NCBI GenBank assembly: GCA_945929965.1
Contig: CAMEOT010000012.1
Coordinates: forward strand, 1 to 64,000
Direction of reading: 5' to 3'
DNA from: an uncultured Lachnospiraceae bacterium
Lineage (GTDB): Bacteria > Bacillota > Clostridia > Lachnospirales > Lachnospiraceae
DNA: 64,000 nt
Below are positions 26,860 through 35,160 of the stretch, piece by piece. Position 1 is the first letter of the stretch. Every line of letters starts with the position of its first letter. The translations under genes were made by a program, and so were the position numbers. The notes beneath the pieces were generated by a model. It made no database searches, was not told the origin of the DNA, and saw only the letters and a program-made list of their open reading frames with translations.

Positions 26860-27196
26860 TTGAAAAAGAAAACAAAATGCTACATATATACTCGTGTATC
26901 AACAGCAATTCAGGTTGATGGTTACAGCTTGGATGCACAGAAGGACAAGCTTAGGAAATATGCAGAATTTCAGGATATGGAGATTGTAGGAGAATATTCC
27001 GATGAAGGGCATTCCGGGAAGAATATAAAAGGTCGTCAGAAATTTATGCGGATGTACTCAGCTCTTTACAGCTTATGCAGGATTATGGTGTGAACCTAAT
27101 CTGTGTGGGAGATGGAATCGACAGTTCAAAAGAAGCCGGTAAACTGCTTATATCTATCATTGCGGCCGTAGCAGAGATGGAGCGGGAAATATCAAT
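26860..27196 (+). pseudogene. serine recombinase remnant, internal deletion and frameshift
   Basis: The N-terminus KCYIYTRVSTAIQVDGYSLDAQ with the catalytic serine of RVS is intact up to GRQKFMR. The frame then shifts and resumes in another frame with ADVLSSLQLMQDYGVNLICVGDGID and IIAAVAEMERE. The middle of the catalytic domain (the segment with the FxRLSRxGR motif) is missing, and the large C-terminal DNA-binding part is absent. A TTG start at 26860 has GAGGGGAG upstream. The original was a large serine integrase/resolvase of a mobile element; it cannot be functional as it stands. Confidence 0.85.
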
Positions 27197-27201
27197 ATGC
27201 A

Positions 27202-27459
27202 GATATCATTCGTCTGACCATTACGCCGGAGCAGGGGAAAGCACTGGCAGATTTTATACGGCAGACTGCCGATGAGTTTGCAGAACACAATAATGTGGAA
27301 ACCCCGCTGTCGGAGTTAGAGAGACTGCATCAGCATTATGAACAGCAGCAGCTCCCGGTCACGCGACAGGAATTTGAAAACCGTTCCATGCTGTATCATA
27401 TCCTGGAAGACATGAAAGCGTTTCTTGACATCAAAAAAGACTTTATCACAGCAAGGTGA
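27202..27459 (+). pseudogene. C-terminal fragment of an unknown mobile-element gene
   Basis: An open frame with no start codon that begins where the recombinase remnant ends: DIIRLTITPEQGKALADF ... EFENRSMLYHILEDMKAF ... KKDFITAR, then a stop at 27457-27459. It has the charged helical look of a relaxase or conjugation protein tail, but I do not recognise the family. It appears joined to the recombinase remnant by deletion. Confidence 0.55.
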
Positions 27460-27510
27460 TGTATTATAATGTAAAAACCAAATTAGATAAGAAAGTGGAG
27501 GAAAACATAT

Positions 27511-27969
27511 ATGTTAGAAGCAGGAAAAAAAGCACCCGATTTTGAATTGCCGGATCAGGACGGCGTAATGCATAAATTAAGTGATTATGCAGGGAAAAAA
27601 GTGATTTTATATTTTTATCCAAAGGATAACACACCAGGATGTACGAAACAGGCATGCGGTTTTTCAGAGAGATATCCGCAGTTTGCGGAAAAGGGTGCGG
27701 TCATTCTTGGAGTCAGTAAAGATTCCGTGGCTTCTCATAAGAGATTTGAAGAAAAATATGGTCTGGCATTTACACTTTTAGCTGATCCGGAACGTAAAGT
27801 TATTGAAGCCTATGATGTCTGGAAAGAAAAGAAAAACTATGGAAAAATATCTATGGGCGTGGTAAGGACCACATATCTTATCGATGAACAGGGAGTCATC
27901 ATCAAGGCTAATGATAAAGTTAAAGCAGCAGATGACCCTGAAAATATGCTTAAGGAATTAGAGGGATGA
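27511..27969 (+). CDS. bcp: thioredoxin-dependent peroxiredoxin, Bcp/PrxQ type
   Basis: 152 residues. Peroxidatic cysteine in YFYPKDNTPGCTKQACGF (PGCT motif), with the second cysteine five residues later as in PrxQ. Reduces hydrogen peroxide and organic peroxides in the cytoplasm. GTGGAGG precedes the ATG at 27511. Its stop codon overlaps the start of yaaA (ATGA), giving translational coupling of two oxidative-stress genes. Confidence 0.95.
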   Translation: MLEAGKKAPDFELPDQDGVMHKLSDYAGKKVILYFYPKDNTPGCTKQACGFSERYPQFAEKGAVILGVSKDSVASHKRFEEKYGLAFTLLADPERKVIEAYDVWKEKKNYGKISMGVVRTTYLIDEQGVIIKANDKVKAADDPENMLKELEG

Positions 27970-28709
27970 AAATCATACTGTCTCCTGCAAAAAAAATGGT
28001 AAGCGATACGGACAGTATTGCACCGGTTAATCTGCCAAAACATATGGATCAGACAGCAGAGATATTGAGTTTTATGAAGAGTAAGTCCAAAGAGGAGCTG
28101 CAAGCAGTCTGGAAATGTAATGATAAGATTACCGAACAGAACTTTCACAGACTGGAAACTATGGATCTGTATCGTGGACTTACTCCGGCAGTATTATCCT
28201 ATGAAGGAATCGCATTTCAGTATATGGCACCAGCTGTGTTTGAGGATAGACAGCTTGCGTATGTACAAAAGCACTTGAGAATCCTGTCTGCGTTTTATGG
28301 GGTTTTGGAACCAATGGATGGGGTGACACCGTACCGGTTAGAAATGCAGGCAAAGGTCGGGATAGGAGATGCAAAAAATCTGTATGATTACTGGGGGGAG
28401 AGATTATATCGTTCAGTGATTGATGACAGCAGGGTTATCATTAATCTGGCATCAAAAGAATACTCAAAGTGCATAGAAAAGTATCTGACACCTAAGGATA
28501 CCTATATTACGATCTCCTTTTGTGAGTTATCGGGAAATAAACTGGTAACGAAAGGGACATATGCCAAAATGGCCCGAGGGGAAATGGTCCGGTTCATGGC
28601 AGAAAGAGAAATTGAGAATCCTGCAGAGATACAAAAATTTGACAGACTTGGATATACTTTCAGAAGAGACTTGTCATCGGAATCGGAATATGTATTTGAA
28701 CGAAAATGA
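27966..28709 (+). CDS. yaaA: peroxide stress protein YaaA
   Basis: 247 residues of the YaaA/DUF328 family. It starts MKIILSPAKKM, with LYRGLTPAVLSYEG, RILSAFYGVLEPMDGVTPYRLEM, LYDYWGERLY, VINLASKEYSK and KMARGEMVRFMA. In E. coli YaaA lowers free iron and protects DNA during peroxide stress. Overlap with bcp by 4 bases fits a shared role. Confidence 0.95.
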   Translation: MKIILSPAKKMVSDTDSIAPVNLPKHMDQTAEILSFMKSKSKEELQAVWKCNDKITEQNFHRLETMDLYRGLTPAVLSYEGIAFQYMAPAVFEDRQLAYVQKHLRILSAFYGVLEPMDGVTPYRLEMQAKVGIGDAKNLYDYWGERLYRSVIDDSRVIINLASKEYSKCIEKYLTPKDTYITISFCELSGNKLVTKGTYAKMARGEMVRFMAEREIENPAEIQKFDRLGYTFRRDLSSESEYVFERK

Positions 28710-28941
28710 ACAGACTAAAAATATTATTGTGATGTTTGCGGATGGGAGTATGATGAAGACCGATATGTGAGAATATTAATATTTAAAAAATAGCAATTTG
28801 CACAATTTATTCACTATCTCATGAAAAAATCGGTGCTTTTGCGGAGTTGTACAAGACTAACTGCATATGATATTATAGCAAAGCGATACGCAGTGCGAGA
28901 GGCATGGTAAGTCTGATCGAAGCTGCGTATTTATTTTACCA
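28710..28941. other. intergenic region without recognised gene
   Basis: About 230 bases, A/T-rich. I see no open frame with a ribosome binding site, no terminator of good quality after yaaA and no known RNA. It ends at the inverted repeat in front of the decayed siderophore operon. Confidence 0.4.
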
Positions 28942-28965
28942 TTTGGTTAGTGGTGCCTAACCTAG
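28942..28965. promoter_or_regulatory. inverted repeat, possible metalloregulator site
   Basis: TTTGGTTAG - TGGTGC - CTAACCTAG. The half-sites resemble DtxR/IdeR-type arms (TTAGGTTAG) but with a 6-base spacer instead of the usual single base. It stands just before an iron-siderophore permease remnant, which makes an iron operator plausible but unproven. Confidence 0.4.
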
Positions 28966-29550
28966 AAAAGAAAGGAGTTGATTTTATCAAGTCGCATCGA
29001 TCAACCGTTGTCCTGCTTACGATACTGTTTCTCTTGTCCTGTTGCTCCTTATTTGTAGGAGTCATCGATATTATGCCGGCAGATCTTTTCAATGGAGATC
29101 CAGAGCAAATGGAGATCTTCCTTATCTCCAGGCTGCCCCGGCTTCTGGCAATTTTGTGTACAGGTATAGGAATGAGTGTGGCGGGGCTGATCATGCAGCA
29201 ATTGTGCAGCAATAAATTTATTTCTCCCACAACCGGTGCAACGATCTCCTCTGCACAGCTTGGCATTTTGCTTGCGCTGTTGTTTATGCCGACTTCCAAC
29301 TTGTGGAGTCGCGCCCTTTTTGCCTTTGCTACGGCAATCTTAGGCACATGGGTTTTTGTCTGGTTCATCCAGAGGATCCGGTTCAAGGATCTTGTTATGG
29401 TTCCGCTGGTGGGTATCATGTTTGGAAATGTGATCGGCGGAATTACCGGTTATCTTGCCTATAAATATGAGATGACACAGGCGCTGTCCTCATGGCTGGT
29501 AGGGCATTTTTCACTGGTACTGAAAGGTCGCTATGAAATCGTGTGGCTGA
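28950..29550 (+). pseudogene. FecCD siderophore permease, C-terminus deleted
   Basis: Reads as a FecCD permease (YclN-like) from VDFIKSHRSTVVLLTILFLL through ISRLPRLLAILCTGIGMSVAG, LCSNKFISPTTGATISSAQLG and GIMFGNVIGGI to WLVGHFSLVLKGRYEIVW, about 200 residues. It then runs into out-of-frame ATPase sequence. About one third of the permease is missing, and no clean ATG start is seen either; GAAAGGAG at about 28968 sits inside the frame. Not expected to function. Confidence 0.85.
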
Positions 29551-29883
29551 CAGCGCGCCCTGATTGCCATGGTCATTGCTCAGGATACGGAATATGTTCT
29601 ATTGGACGAACCGACGAACAATCTGGATATTTACCATGCCACGAACATGATGAAAACCGTCCGGCGTCTCTGCGACGAACTGGGGAAAACGGTGATCCTC
29701 GTGCTACACGAGATCAACTATGCGGCATTCTACTCCGACTATATCTGTGCTTTCAAGGATGGAAAAATCGCAAAATTCGGCACGGTAGAAGAGATAATGA
29801 CCAAGGAGAATCTGTCAGAAATATATCAGGTGGACTTTGAGATCCTGAACATTGCGGGGAAACCGCTGTCCATCTACTATTAA
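29551..29883 (+). pseudogene. siderophore ABC ATPase, C-terminal third only
   Basis: Begins QRALIAMVIAQD, just after the position of the ABC signature motif, then Walker B and D-loop YVLLDEPTNNLD and the switch histidine in VLHEINYAAF, ending GKPLSIYY. Walker A, Q-loop and signature are gone. It is joined directly to the permease remnant, so a single deletion removed the permease end, any second permease gene and the ATPase front. YclP-like by context. Confidence 0.85.
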
Positions 29884-29928
29884 TATTATCCAAAAATTTT
29901 CAGTACTTTTTAGAAAAGGAGAATTAAA

Positions 29929-30844
29929 ATGATGAATATGAAAAAAGCAATCTTGTTAATGCAGGCAGGTGTTATGGCTCTGAGCCTTATGGCTTGTGCG
30001 GCATCAAATGACAGCGCTACGGCAGGAAGTCCCTTATGATCCCCAGAGAATTGCCATTCTGGATATGGCATTGTTAGATATATTGGATGCCCTGGGTGTG
30101 GGAGACCGTGTGATCTGCACAGCATCCACCAGTCTGGAATATCTGAAAGATTATATCAATGATGACATTGCCAATATCGGCACCATCAAAGAAGCTGATT
30201 TAGAGGCTGTGATGGCCTGCGATCCGGATGTGATCTTTATCAGCGGACGTCTCGCCACCAGCTATGAGGCGCTAAGCGAGATCGCACCGGTAGTTTTTCT
30301 GGCTACAGACAGCGAGCTTGGATTGGTGGAAAGTGTCCGCAAAAACGCTATGACCATTGCTTCCATGTTCGGACTGGAAGATCAGGTCGATTCCCTGATG
30401 GAAGGTTTTCATGAGCGCATTAGCGCGCTGCAGGAGATTGCAGAGAACAAGACTGCTATCGTTGGTATGTGCAGCAGTGGAAGCTTTAACGTGTTAGGTA
30501 ACGATGGACGATGCTCGATCATCGGCAACGAAATAGGATTTGAAAACGTTGGCGTGGATGCCAATATCGACACAGCTACCCACGGTAACGAAGCATCCTT
30601 TGAATTTGTTGTACAAAAAGCGCCGGATTACATTTTTGTACTGGACCGTGATGCGGCGATTAGCAGAGAGGGAGCACAGCTTGCGAAAGATATCATGGAA
30701 AACGAACTGGTAATGAGCACGGATGTCTACAAAAACGGTAACCTCATCTACCTGGCGCATCCTGCTGTCTGGTATACAGCAGAAGGCGGCATTACCGCAC
30801 TGGATCTGATGCTTCAGGATCTGGAGAGTGAGCTGATCAACTGA
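29929..30844 (+). pseudogene. siderophore-binding lipoprotein, small deletion and frameshift
   Basis: The first frame (29929-30039) encodes a lipoprotein signal peptide with MALSLMAC and stops after about 36 codons. The rest of a YclQ/FatB-like binding protein continues in another frame to 30844: VPYDPQRIAILDMALLDIL, ADLEAVMACDPDVIFIS, NEIGFENVGVDAN, HPAVWYTAEGGITALD. About 25-30 residues between the lipobox and the mature fold are lost. AAAAGGAG precedes the original ATG at 29929. The body itself has no further stops, so the deletion may be fairly recent. Confidence 0.85.
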
Positions 30845-30907
30845 TAAACCGTAGCGCATGAAGTATAGATTACATGAAAATTTAATAGAAAAATTAAAAA
30901 TCTTCTA

Positions 30908-30937
30908 TTGACACAAAAAATGGCTGTCTGCTACAAT
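30908..30937 (+). promoter_or_regulatory. promoter of the PepSY lipoprotein gene
   Basis: TTGACA (30908-30913), 18-bp spacer, TACAAT (30932-30937), about 39 bases before the ATG. Confidence 0.7.
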
Positions 30938-30975
30938 CTACGCAATTCACTCTGAATTGAAGGAGGTAAAGATAG

Positions 30976-31629
30976 ATGATGAAACGTAAGTTGATTTTAA
31001 CCGGCGCAGCACTGTCCCTGGCGGTGGCTATGACCGGATGTGGCGGTAATGCAGTAACGAATCAGCAGGCAAGCAGCCAGGCACAGACGGAGGCGACAGC
31101 CCCCGCTGCTGCTTCTGACACAACTCCGGCACAGAACTCTGCCACGACGCAGAACTCTGTCACAACTCCGGCGCAGACCGTAACCGGGACAGTGGACGAA
31201 GAAACAGCACAGAAGATAGCTCTTGAGCACGCAGGGGTGAAGGCAACGGATGCGACGATCACCAAGTCCAGGCTGGACTATGAAGGCAGACGCCAGGTGT
31301 ATGAAATTGAATGGTACGCTGGCGGTAAGAAGTACGACTATGAAATCGCCGTGGATACTGGAGAGGTTTTAAGTTCCGGATACGATGAAAAAACAGCAGG
31401 GTGGAGTGGCAGCAATAGCGTCACTGTCAGTGAGGCAGATGCGAAGCAGACAGCACTTGGCCGTGTCAGTGGTGCAACACAAAAGGACATCTACGAATGG
31501 CAATTCGATTATGACGATGGACGTCCGGAATACGAAGGCAAGATCATCTATGGCGGAACGGAATATGACTTTACGATCGATGCATCCAGTGGAGCTGTCA
31601 TAGAGTGGGAGACTGAGACCGTCCGTTAG
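30976..31629 (+). CDS. PepSY-domain lipoprotein
   Basis: 217 residues. Signal peptide with lipobox MTGCGG (Cys about 22), a Thr/Gln/Ala-rich linker (about 25-72) and two PepSY-like repeats: about 74-135 (EETAQKIALEHAGV ... YEIAVDTGEVL) and about 148-215 (SEADAKQTALGRVSGA ... YDFTIDASSGAVIEWE). PepSY domains are often peptidase inhibitors or sensor modules outside the membrane. AAGGAGG precedes the start. It has its own promoter and terminator. Confidence 0.85.
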   Translation: MMKRKLILTGAALSLAVAMTGCGGNAVTNQQASSQAQTEATAPAAASDTTPAQNSATTQNSVTTPAQTVTGTVDEETAQKIALEHAGVKATDATITKSRLDYEGRRQVYEIEWYAGGKKYDYEIAVDTGEVLSSGYDEKTAGWSGSNSVTVSEADAKQTALGRVSGATQKDIYEWQFDYDDGRPEYEGKIIYGGTEYDFTIDASSGAVIEWETETVR

Positions 31630-31690
31630 ATCCGATCATCAGAAGAAAGGGGTTGTATCCCCGGTAACAATCATGTATAGAAATGTATAG

Positions 31691-31734
31691 AAAAAGGATA
31701 GCGTAGCCGCAAGGCGGGAAGCGCTATCCTTTTT
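31691..31734 (+). terminator. terminator after the PepSY gene
   Basis: AAAAAGGATAGCG (31691-31703) pairs with CGCTATCCTTTTT (31722-31734); strong and potentially bidirectional. Confidence 0.8.
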
Positions 31735-31938
31735 CCTGTCTTATTGCAATTCAGGAGTTTATATTGCGTTGGGAAAAAGAAATAAATTCTTGAAACGGGA
31801 GTGCTGAAATTGTACCCCTGTTTTTTATTTCATATAGATATACCCGACACTCGATGAAGGAAAAGGGGAGAAACTGTGCTATAATATAGTGGTTATCAAT
31901 CAGGAGATAAGCCACAGCGCGGAGAGGAGGAAAATGGC
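31735..31938. other. intergenic region with an extended -10 promoter
   Basis: About 200 bases. The only signal is TGCTATAAT (TG at 31877-31878, TATAAT at 31880-31885), an extended -10 box in front of the metallophosphoesterase genes. No good -35 and no other gene seen. Confidence 0.5.
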
Positions 31939-32136
31939 ATGAATTATTATACAGCGGATTTACATTTTGGACATAAGGGAGTAATCGACCTTGACCATCG
32001 CCCCTTTGAAACTGTGGAAGTCATGGATGAGGCAATGATATCCTTATCGAATCAAAGAGTAAATCGTGATGGCTGCATGTTATATGGATACAGACCGGTA
32101 CGCCTGAATGAGATTGTGAAGGCGAACAGAAATTAG
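31939..32136 (+). pseudogene. metallophosphoesterase N-terminal fragment
   Basis: 65 codons. The first 43 (MNYYTADLHFGHKGVIDLDHRPFETVEVMDEAM...; key DLHFGH) match the start of a calcineurin-like phosphoesterase, including the first metal ligands. The rest is unrelated (GYRPVRLNEIVKANRN) and the GD and GNHE motifs are missing. GGAGAGGAGG precedes the ATG, so it may still be translated. An internal deletion is the likely cause. Confidence 0.7.
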
Positions 32137-32178
32137 GGACACAGGATAAAATACGGAATTACAGAGGCGGTGAGAAGA

Positions 32179-32973
32179 ATGATTTATATTACGGGAGACA
32201 CCCACGGCGAATTCGAAAGATTCTCCACGAAAAGACTGAGAAAACAGGACATGGAACCGGGCGAACAGGACTATGTGATTGTCTGCGGAGACTTTGGTCT
32301 TTGCTGGAAAAGGAATAAGACTTTTGATTACCACTGCAAATATTTTGCCGGGAAAAAATATACCATTCTCTGGGTGCAGGGCAATCATGAAAATTATGAC
32401 ATGATAGCGGAATATCCGGTAGAAGAATGGCATAGTGGAAAAGTCAGGCATATTGTGCGGGACAAGGTTATTCTTTTGGAACGGGGGCAGGTGTTTGAAA
32501 TTGAGGGAAAGACCTTTTTTACCTTCGGCGGTGCATCTTCCCATGATGTGCAGGGAGGGATTCTCGATAGGGAGGATGCAAACTATGATGATGATTTGCT
32601 GAAAGCTCTTAGAAGTGAGCTGCCTTTTCGCATCAAACATGAATCATGGTGGGAGGAGGAACTCCTCAATGAAAAGGAGATGGAGGAAGGAAGAAGAAAT
32701 CTGGCGAATTGCAATTACAAGGTAGATTATGTCATTACCCACTGCTGTGCGACTGGCATCCTGGACATTCTGGACCGGGGACCTGCACGATTATTTGAAC
32801 CGGATGTGCTGACGGATTACCTACAGGAAATTGAGGACAAACTGGAGTACACCTGCTGGTATTTCGGACATTACCACATGGACAGGAAGATTGATGCCAG
32901 GCACATCCTTCTGTATCATGCCATCGTGCCTCTGGAAGCAGATGACAACACGTTATTTTTCCGCATGGACTAA
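32179..32973 (+). CDS. calcineurin-like metallophosphoesterase
   Basis: 264 residues with a full set of ligands: GDTHGEF (7-13), VCGDFGLCW, QGNHENYD, VITHCC and FGHYHMD. Family members hydrolyse nucleotides or phosphoproteins; the substrate is unknown. The start at 32179 follows GGCGGTGAG. It lies directly after the truncated paralogue. Confidence 0.88.
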   Translation: MIYITGDTHGEFERFSTKRLRKQDMEPGEQDYVIVCGDFGLCWKRNKTFDYHCKYFAGKKYTILWVQGNHENYDMIAEYPVEEWHSGKVRHIVRDKVILLERGQVFEIEGKTFFTFGGASSHDVQGGILDREDANYDDDLLKALRSELPFRIKHESWWEEELLNEKEMEEGRRNLANCNYKVDYVITHCCATGILDILDRGPARLFEPDVLTDYLQEIEDKLEYTCWYFGHYHMDRKIDARHILLYHAIVPLEADDNTLFFRMD

Positions 32974-32996
32974 GGGTCCCCAATGGAGTGTTTATT

Positions 32997-33119
32997 ATGA
33001 ATATTGTTATTATGTTTATTTGCAATATGTTTATTGCATTTAATATTGTTCACAGGCAGGCGGCTTCTTACAAGGAGTCTATTACAGACTATACAAAGTC
33101 TAAGACTAAGGTGGCATGA
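32997..33119 (+). CDS. 40-residue membrane microprotein candidate
   Basis: MNIVIMFICNMFIAFNIVHR followed by a 20-residue polar tail ending TKSKTKVA. The first 18 residues are strongly hydrophobic (one membrane segment). GGAGTG lies 7 bases upstream of the ATG at 32997, and its TGA overlaps the ATG of the GNAT gene (TGATG at 33117-33121), a translational-coupling arrangement. Too short for certainty. Confidence 0.5.
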   Translation: MNIVIMFICNMFIAFNIVHRQAASYKESITDYTKSKTKVA

Positions 33120-33732
33120 TGAGTAAAAATATATGCAGATTAGATGGAAAACACATTTTTTATCCGTACTGAGGGATGATACGGAGGCAGTCGGCTTATA
33201 CGCAAAGTGGATGTCGGATGAAACCACCTGTGTCTTTATAGAGCATGCACATTCTGTGGTGGACATCACCCGGATGCCCGGTTGGGTAAGCGATCATTCT
33301 GTCATGCGGATGGGAATTGTCCTGAAAGAGACAGACACATTGATTGGATATTGTCATATTGACCATCGAACTGAGGACATGTCAGCCTGGTTATCCATTA
33401 ACATCGGAGAAAAGTCGGCGCGTGGAAAAGGCATTGGAAGCGAAGTCGTGCAGATACTCTTGCGGTACTGCTTTATGGTACTGGGAGTGTATAGCGTCCA
33501 TCTGGATGTACTGGAAACGAACACCCCTGCTATTAAGTGTTATGAGAAGGCAGGATTCAGGATAAGTGGCAGATACCGGGGACATTGTTACTATATGCGG
33601 AACCACTATGACTGGCTGCACATGGATATCTTATATGAGGAATACCGGAAACCACTTGAACCTTACGGGTCTTCATGCGAAAAGTGCCCGCAAGTTAGCG
33701 GGCACAACAAAAAAAGTCCGTCGGTGCGTTAA
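33119..33732 (+). pseudogene. GNAT acetyltransferase, frameshifted near the N-terminus
   Basis: From the well-placed ATG at 33119 (AAGGTGG upstream) the frame reads MSKNICRLDGKHIFYPY and stops. From 33133 a second frame carries the rest, LRDDTEAVGLYAKWMSDE onwards. The two would join if the T6 run at about 33156-33161 were T7. The body is a RimJ/RimL-like GNAT with the acetyl-CoA loop ARGKGIG and NTPAIKCYEKAGFRISG. It could be a pseudogene, a phase-variable homopolymer or a sequencing error. A shorter intact product could still start at 33133. The last 20 codons run through hairpin DNA. Confidence 0.7.
33684..33705. repeat. hairpin at the GNAT 3' end
   Basis: GTGCCCGC / GCGGGCAC with a 6-base loop, inside the end of the GNAT frame and 6 bases before the terminator. 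It may be part of a double terminator. Confidence 0.6.
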
Positions 33733-33750
33733 AGCATCGACGGACTTTTG
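33711..33750. terminator. bidirectional terminator
   Basis: AAAAGTCCGTCG (33712-33723) pairs with CGACGGACTTTT (33738-33749), between two convergent genes. Confidence 0.85.
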
Positions 33751-33784
33751 CTTTGCTATTTTACAAAAGTAAAAATCAAAAAAA

Positions 33785-33991
33785 TTACAGAGTCTGATGC
33801 ACCTCGCGGATCACGGCTTCGCTAAGCTCCGGAGCTTTGGCGGGATCAATATCATCCGGAAATTCCGCATCAATGGTGGAAGCAGCCGGGCGATAGTTCA
33901 GGCGAAGGGCATTTGCCTGAATGTAATCCGTTGCCTTGTTGTAAGTGTCCTCTGTAACGCCGTTTAAAGTAATTGTATATAATTTTGCCAT
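33785..33991 (-). CDS. small conserved-looking protein, 68 residues
   Basis: MAKLYTITLNGVTEDTYNKA and on, ending SEAVIREVHQTL. Mixed alpha/beta, no known motif. AGGATGATAG lies upstream of the ATG at 33991, and a terminator follows. I do not recognise the family. Confidence 0.6.
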   Translation of the reverse strand: MAKLYTITLNGVTEDTYNKATDYIQANALRLNYRPAASTIDAEFPDDIDPAKAPELSEAVIREVHQTL

Positions 33992-33999
33992 AATCTATC

Positions 34000-34239
34000 A
34001 TCCTTTCTTTTACGTTGTGGTTAATGGAAACATTTCCTTGTTTCTGTATATAGTATATCTCTTTTCCTGAAAAAAGAAAATGGAATAAAGTAACAAATAT
34101 AATAATAGGAATCATTATTATGTTTGTGAAATAGTCACATATTACCATAATGAGACATTTGTCAACTGTGTTTTGCTCCGCAAAAATGATAAAATGAACC
34201 ATCAAAAAGCAGTTTGCAAAGGAGGAAAACAAGGGAAAA
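34000..34239. other. intergenic region between divergent genes
   Basis: About 240 A/T-rich bases with promoter-like A/T tracts toward both genes; no RNA or repeat recognised. AAAGGAGG lies at about 34217 for the channel gene. Confidence 0.4.
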
Positions 34240-35133
34240 ATGGAAGACAAAGATAAGAAGAAAAATGTGAAAAAAATAATCGTGTATGCAGTGCTTTTAG
34301 TACTTATTACGGGAATCGCGCTGGGAACCGGACAGATTCAGACAGAGGAATTGGGGAGGATATTTACGGTCAATGCAGTTGCAGTCTGTAAATTATTGCT
34401 TTTGATCTTCGGGGTATTGTTCTTAAAAAGTCTGATCGTATGGATCCTGGGGCTGATCAAACCGGCGAATCACAGAGCCAGGTCTGTGCTCTCTCTGTTA
34501 TCCAGTCTGACAAAATATATTGCGTTTCTGGTGATCCTGTGCGCAGGACTGACGATCCTCGGAGTTAACATGACGACCATCATTGCCAGTGTCGGAGTAT
34601 TGGCTCTGATCGTCGGCTTCAGCGCGGAGAGTCTGATCGCGGATGTGGTGACAGGAACTTTTATGCTGCTGGAGAATCAGTATAATGTGGGAGACATCGT
34701 GGAGGTGAACGGTTTCCGTGGAACTGTGACGAGCATCGGCATTCGCACCACCTGTATCACGGATACCGGTGACAATGTGAAGATCATCAATAATTCCGAA
34801 ATGAAAAATATCCTGAACCGCTCCGACAATTATTCCAAGGCTGTCTGCGATATCAGCATCCCTTATGAAACGGATCTTGAAAAGCTGGAAAGTGAACTGC
34901 CGAAACTCCTTGAGTCAATCTACAAGGCACATGAAGATACTATGAAAAAAGTTCCTGTGTATGTAGGAGTGCAGGCATTGCAGGATTCCGGAGTATTGCT
35001 CCGGTTCGTAGTGGAAGTCTCGGAGAAAAATATCTATTCCGGCATGCGTATTCTGAATCACGATCTGCTGCTGGGCTTTCGAAAGCTGGGTGTAGAGTGC
35101 CCCTTCCCACAGTTGGATGTGCATAATAAATAA
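34240..35133 (+). CDS. small-conductance mechanosensitive channel, MscS family
   Basis: 297 residues: about four N-terminal membrane segments, the last (about 105-140) being the pore helix with small residues (TIIASVGVLALIVGFSAESLIADVVTG; key G/A/S packing), then the beta domain VGDIVEVNGFRGTVTSIGIRTT and an alpha/beta vestibule. It opens on membrane tension to release solutes during hypo-osmotic shock. AAAGGAGG precedes the start. Confidence 0.93.
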   Translation: MEDKDKKKNVKKIIVYAVLLVLITGIALGTGQIQTEELGRIFTVNAVAVCKLLLLIFGVLFLKSLIVWILGLIKPANHRARSVLSLLSSLTKYIAFLVILCAGLTILGVNMTTIIASVGVLALIVGFSAESLIADVVTGTFMLLENQYNVGDIVEVNGFRGTVTSIGIRTTCITDTGDNVKIINNSEMKNILNRSDNYSKAVCDISIPYETDLEKLESELPKLLESIYKAHEDTMKKVPVYVGVQALQDSGVLLRFVVEVSEKNIYSGMRILNHDLLLGFRKLGVECPFPQLDVHNK

Positions 35134-35160
35134 TGGGTGGATCCGGTAATAAAAGAGAAA

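Noticed and set aside
29996-30844. Intact cytosolic siderophore-binding protein starting at 29996
   Set aside because: The signal peptide and lipobox are found in another frame just upstream, so this is a frameshifted lipoprotein, not a native soluble form.
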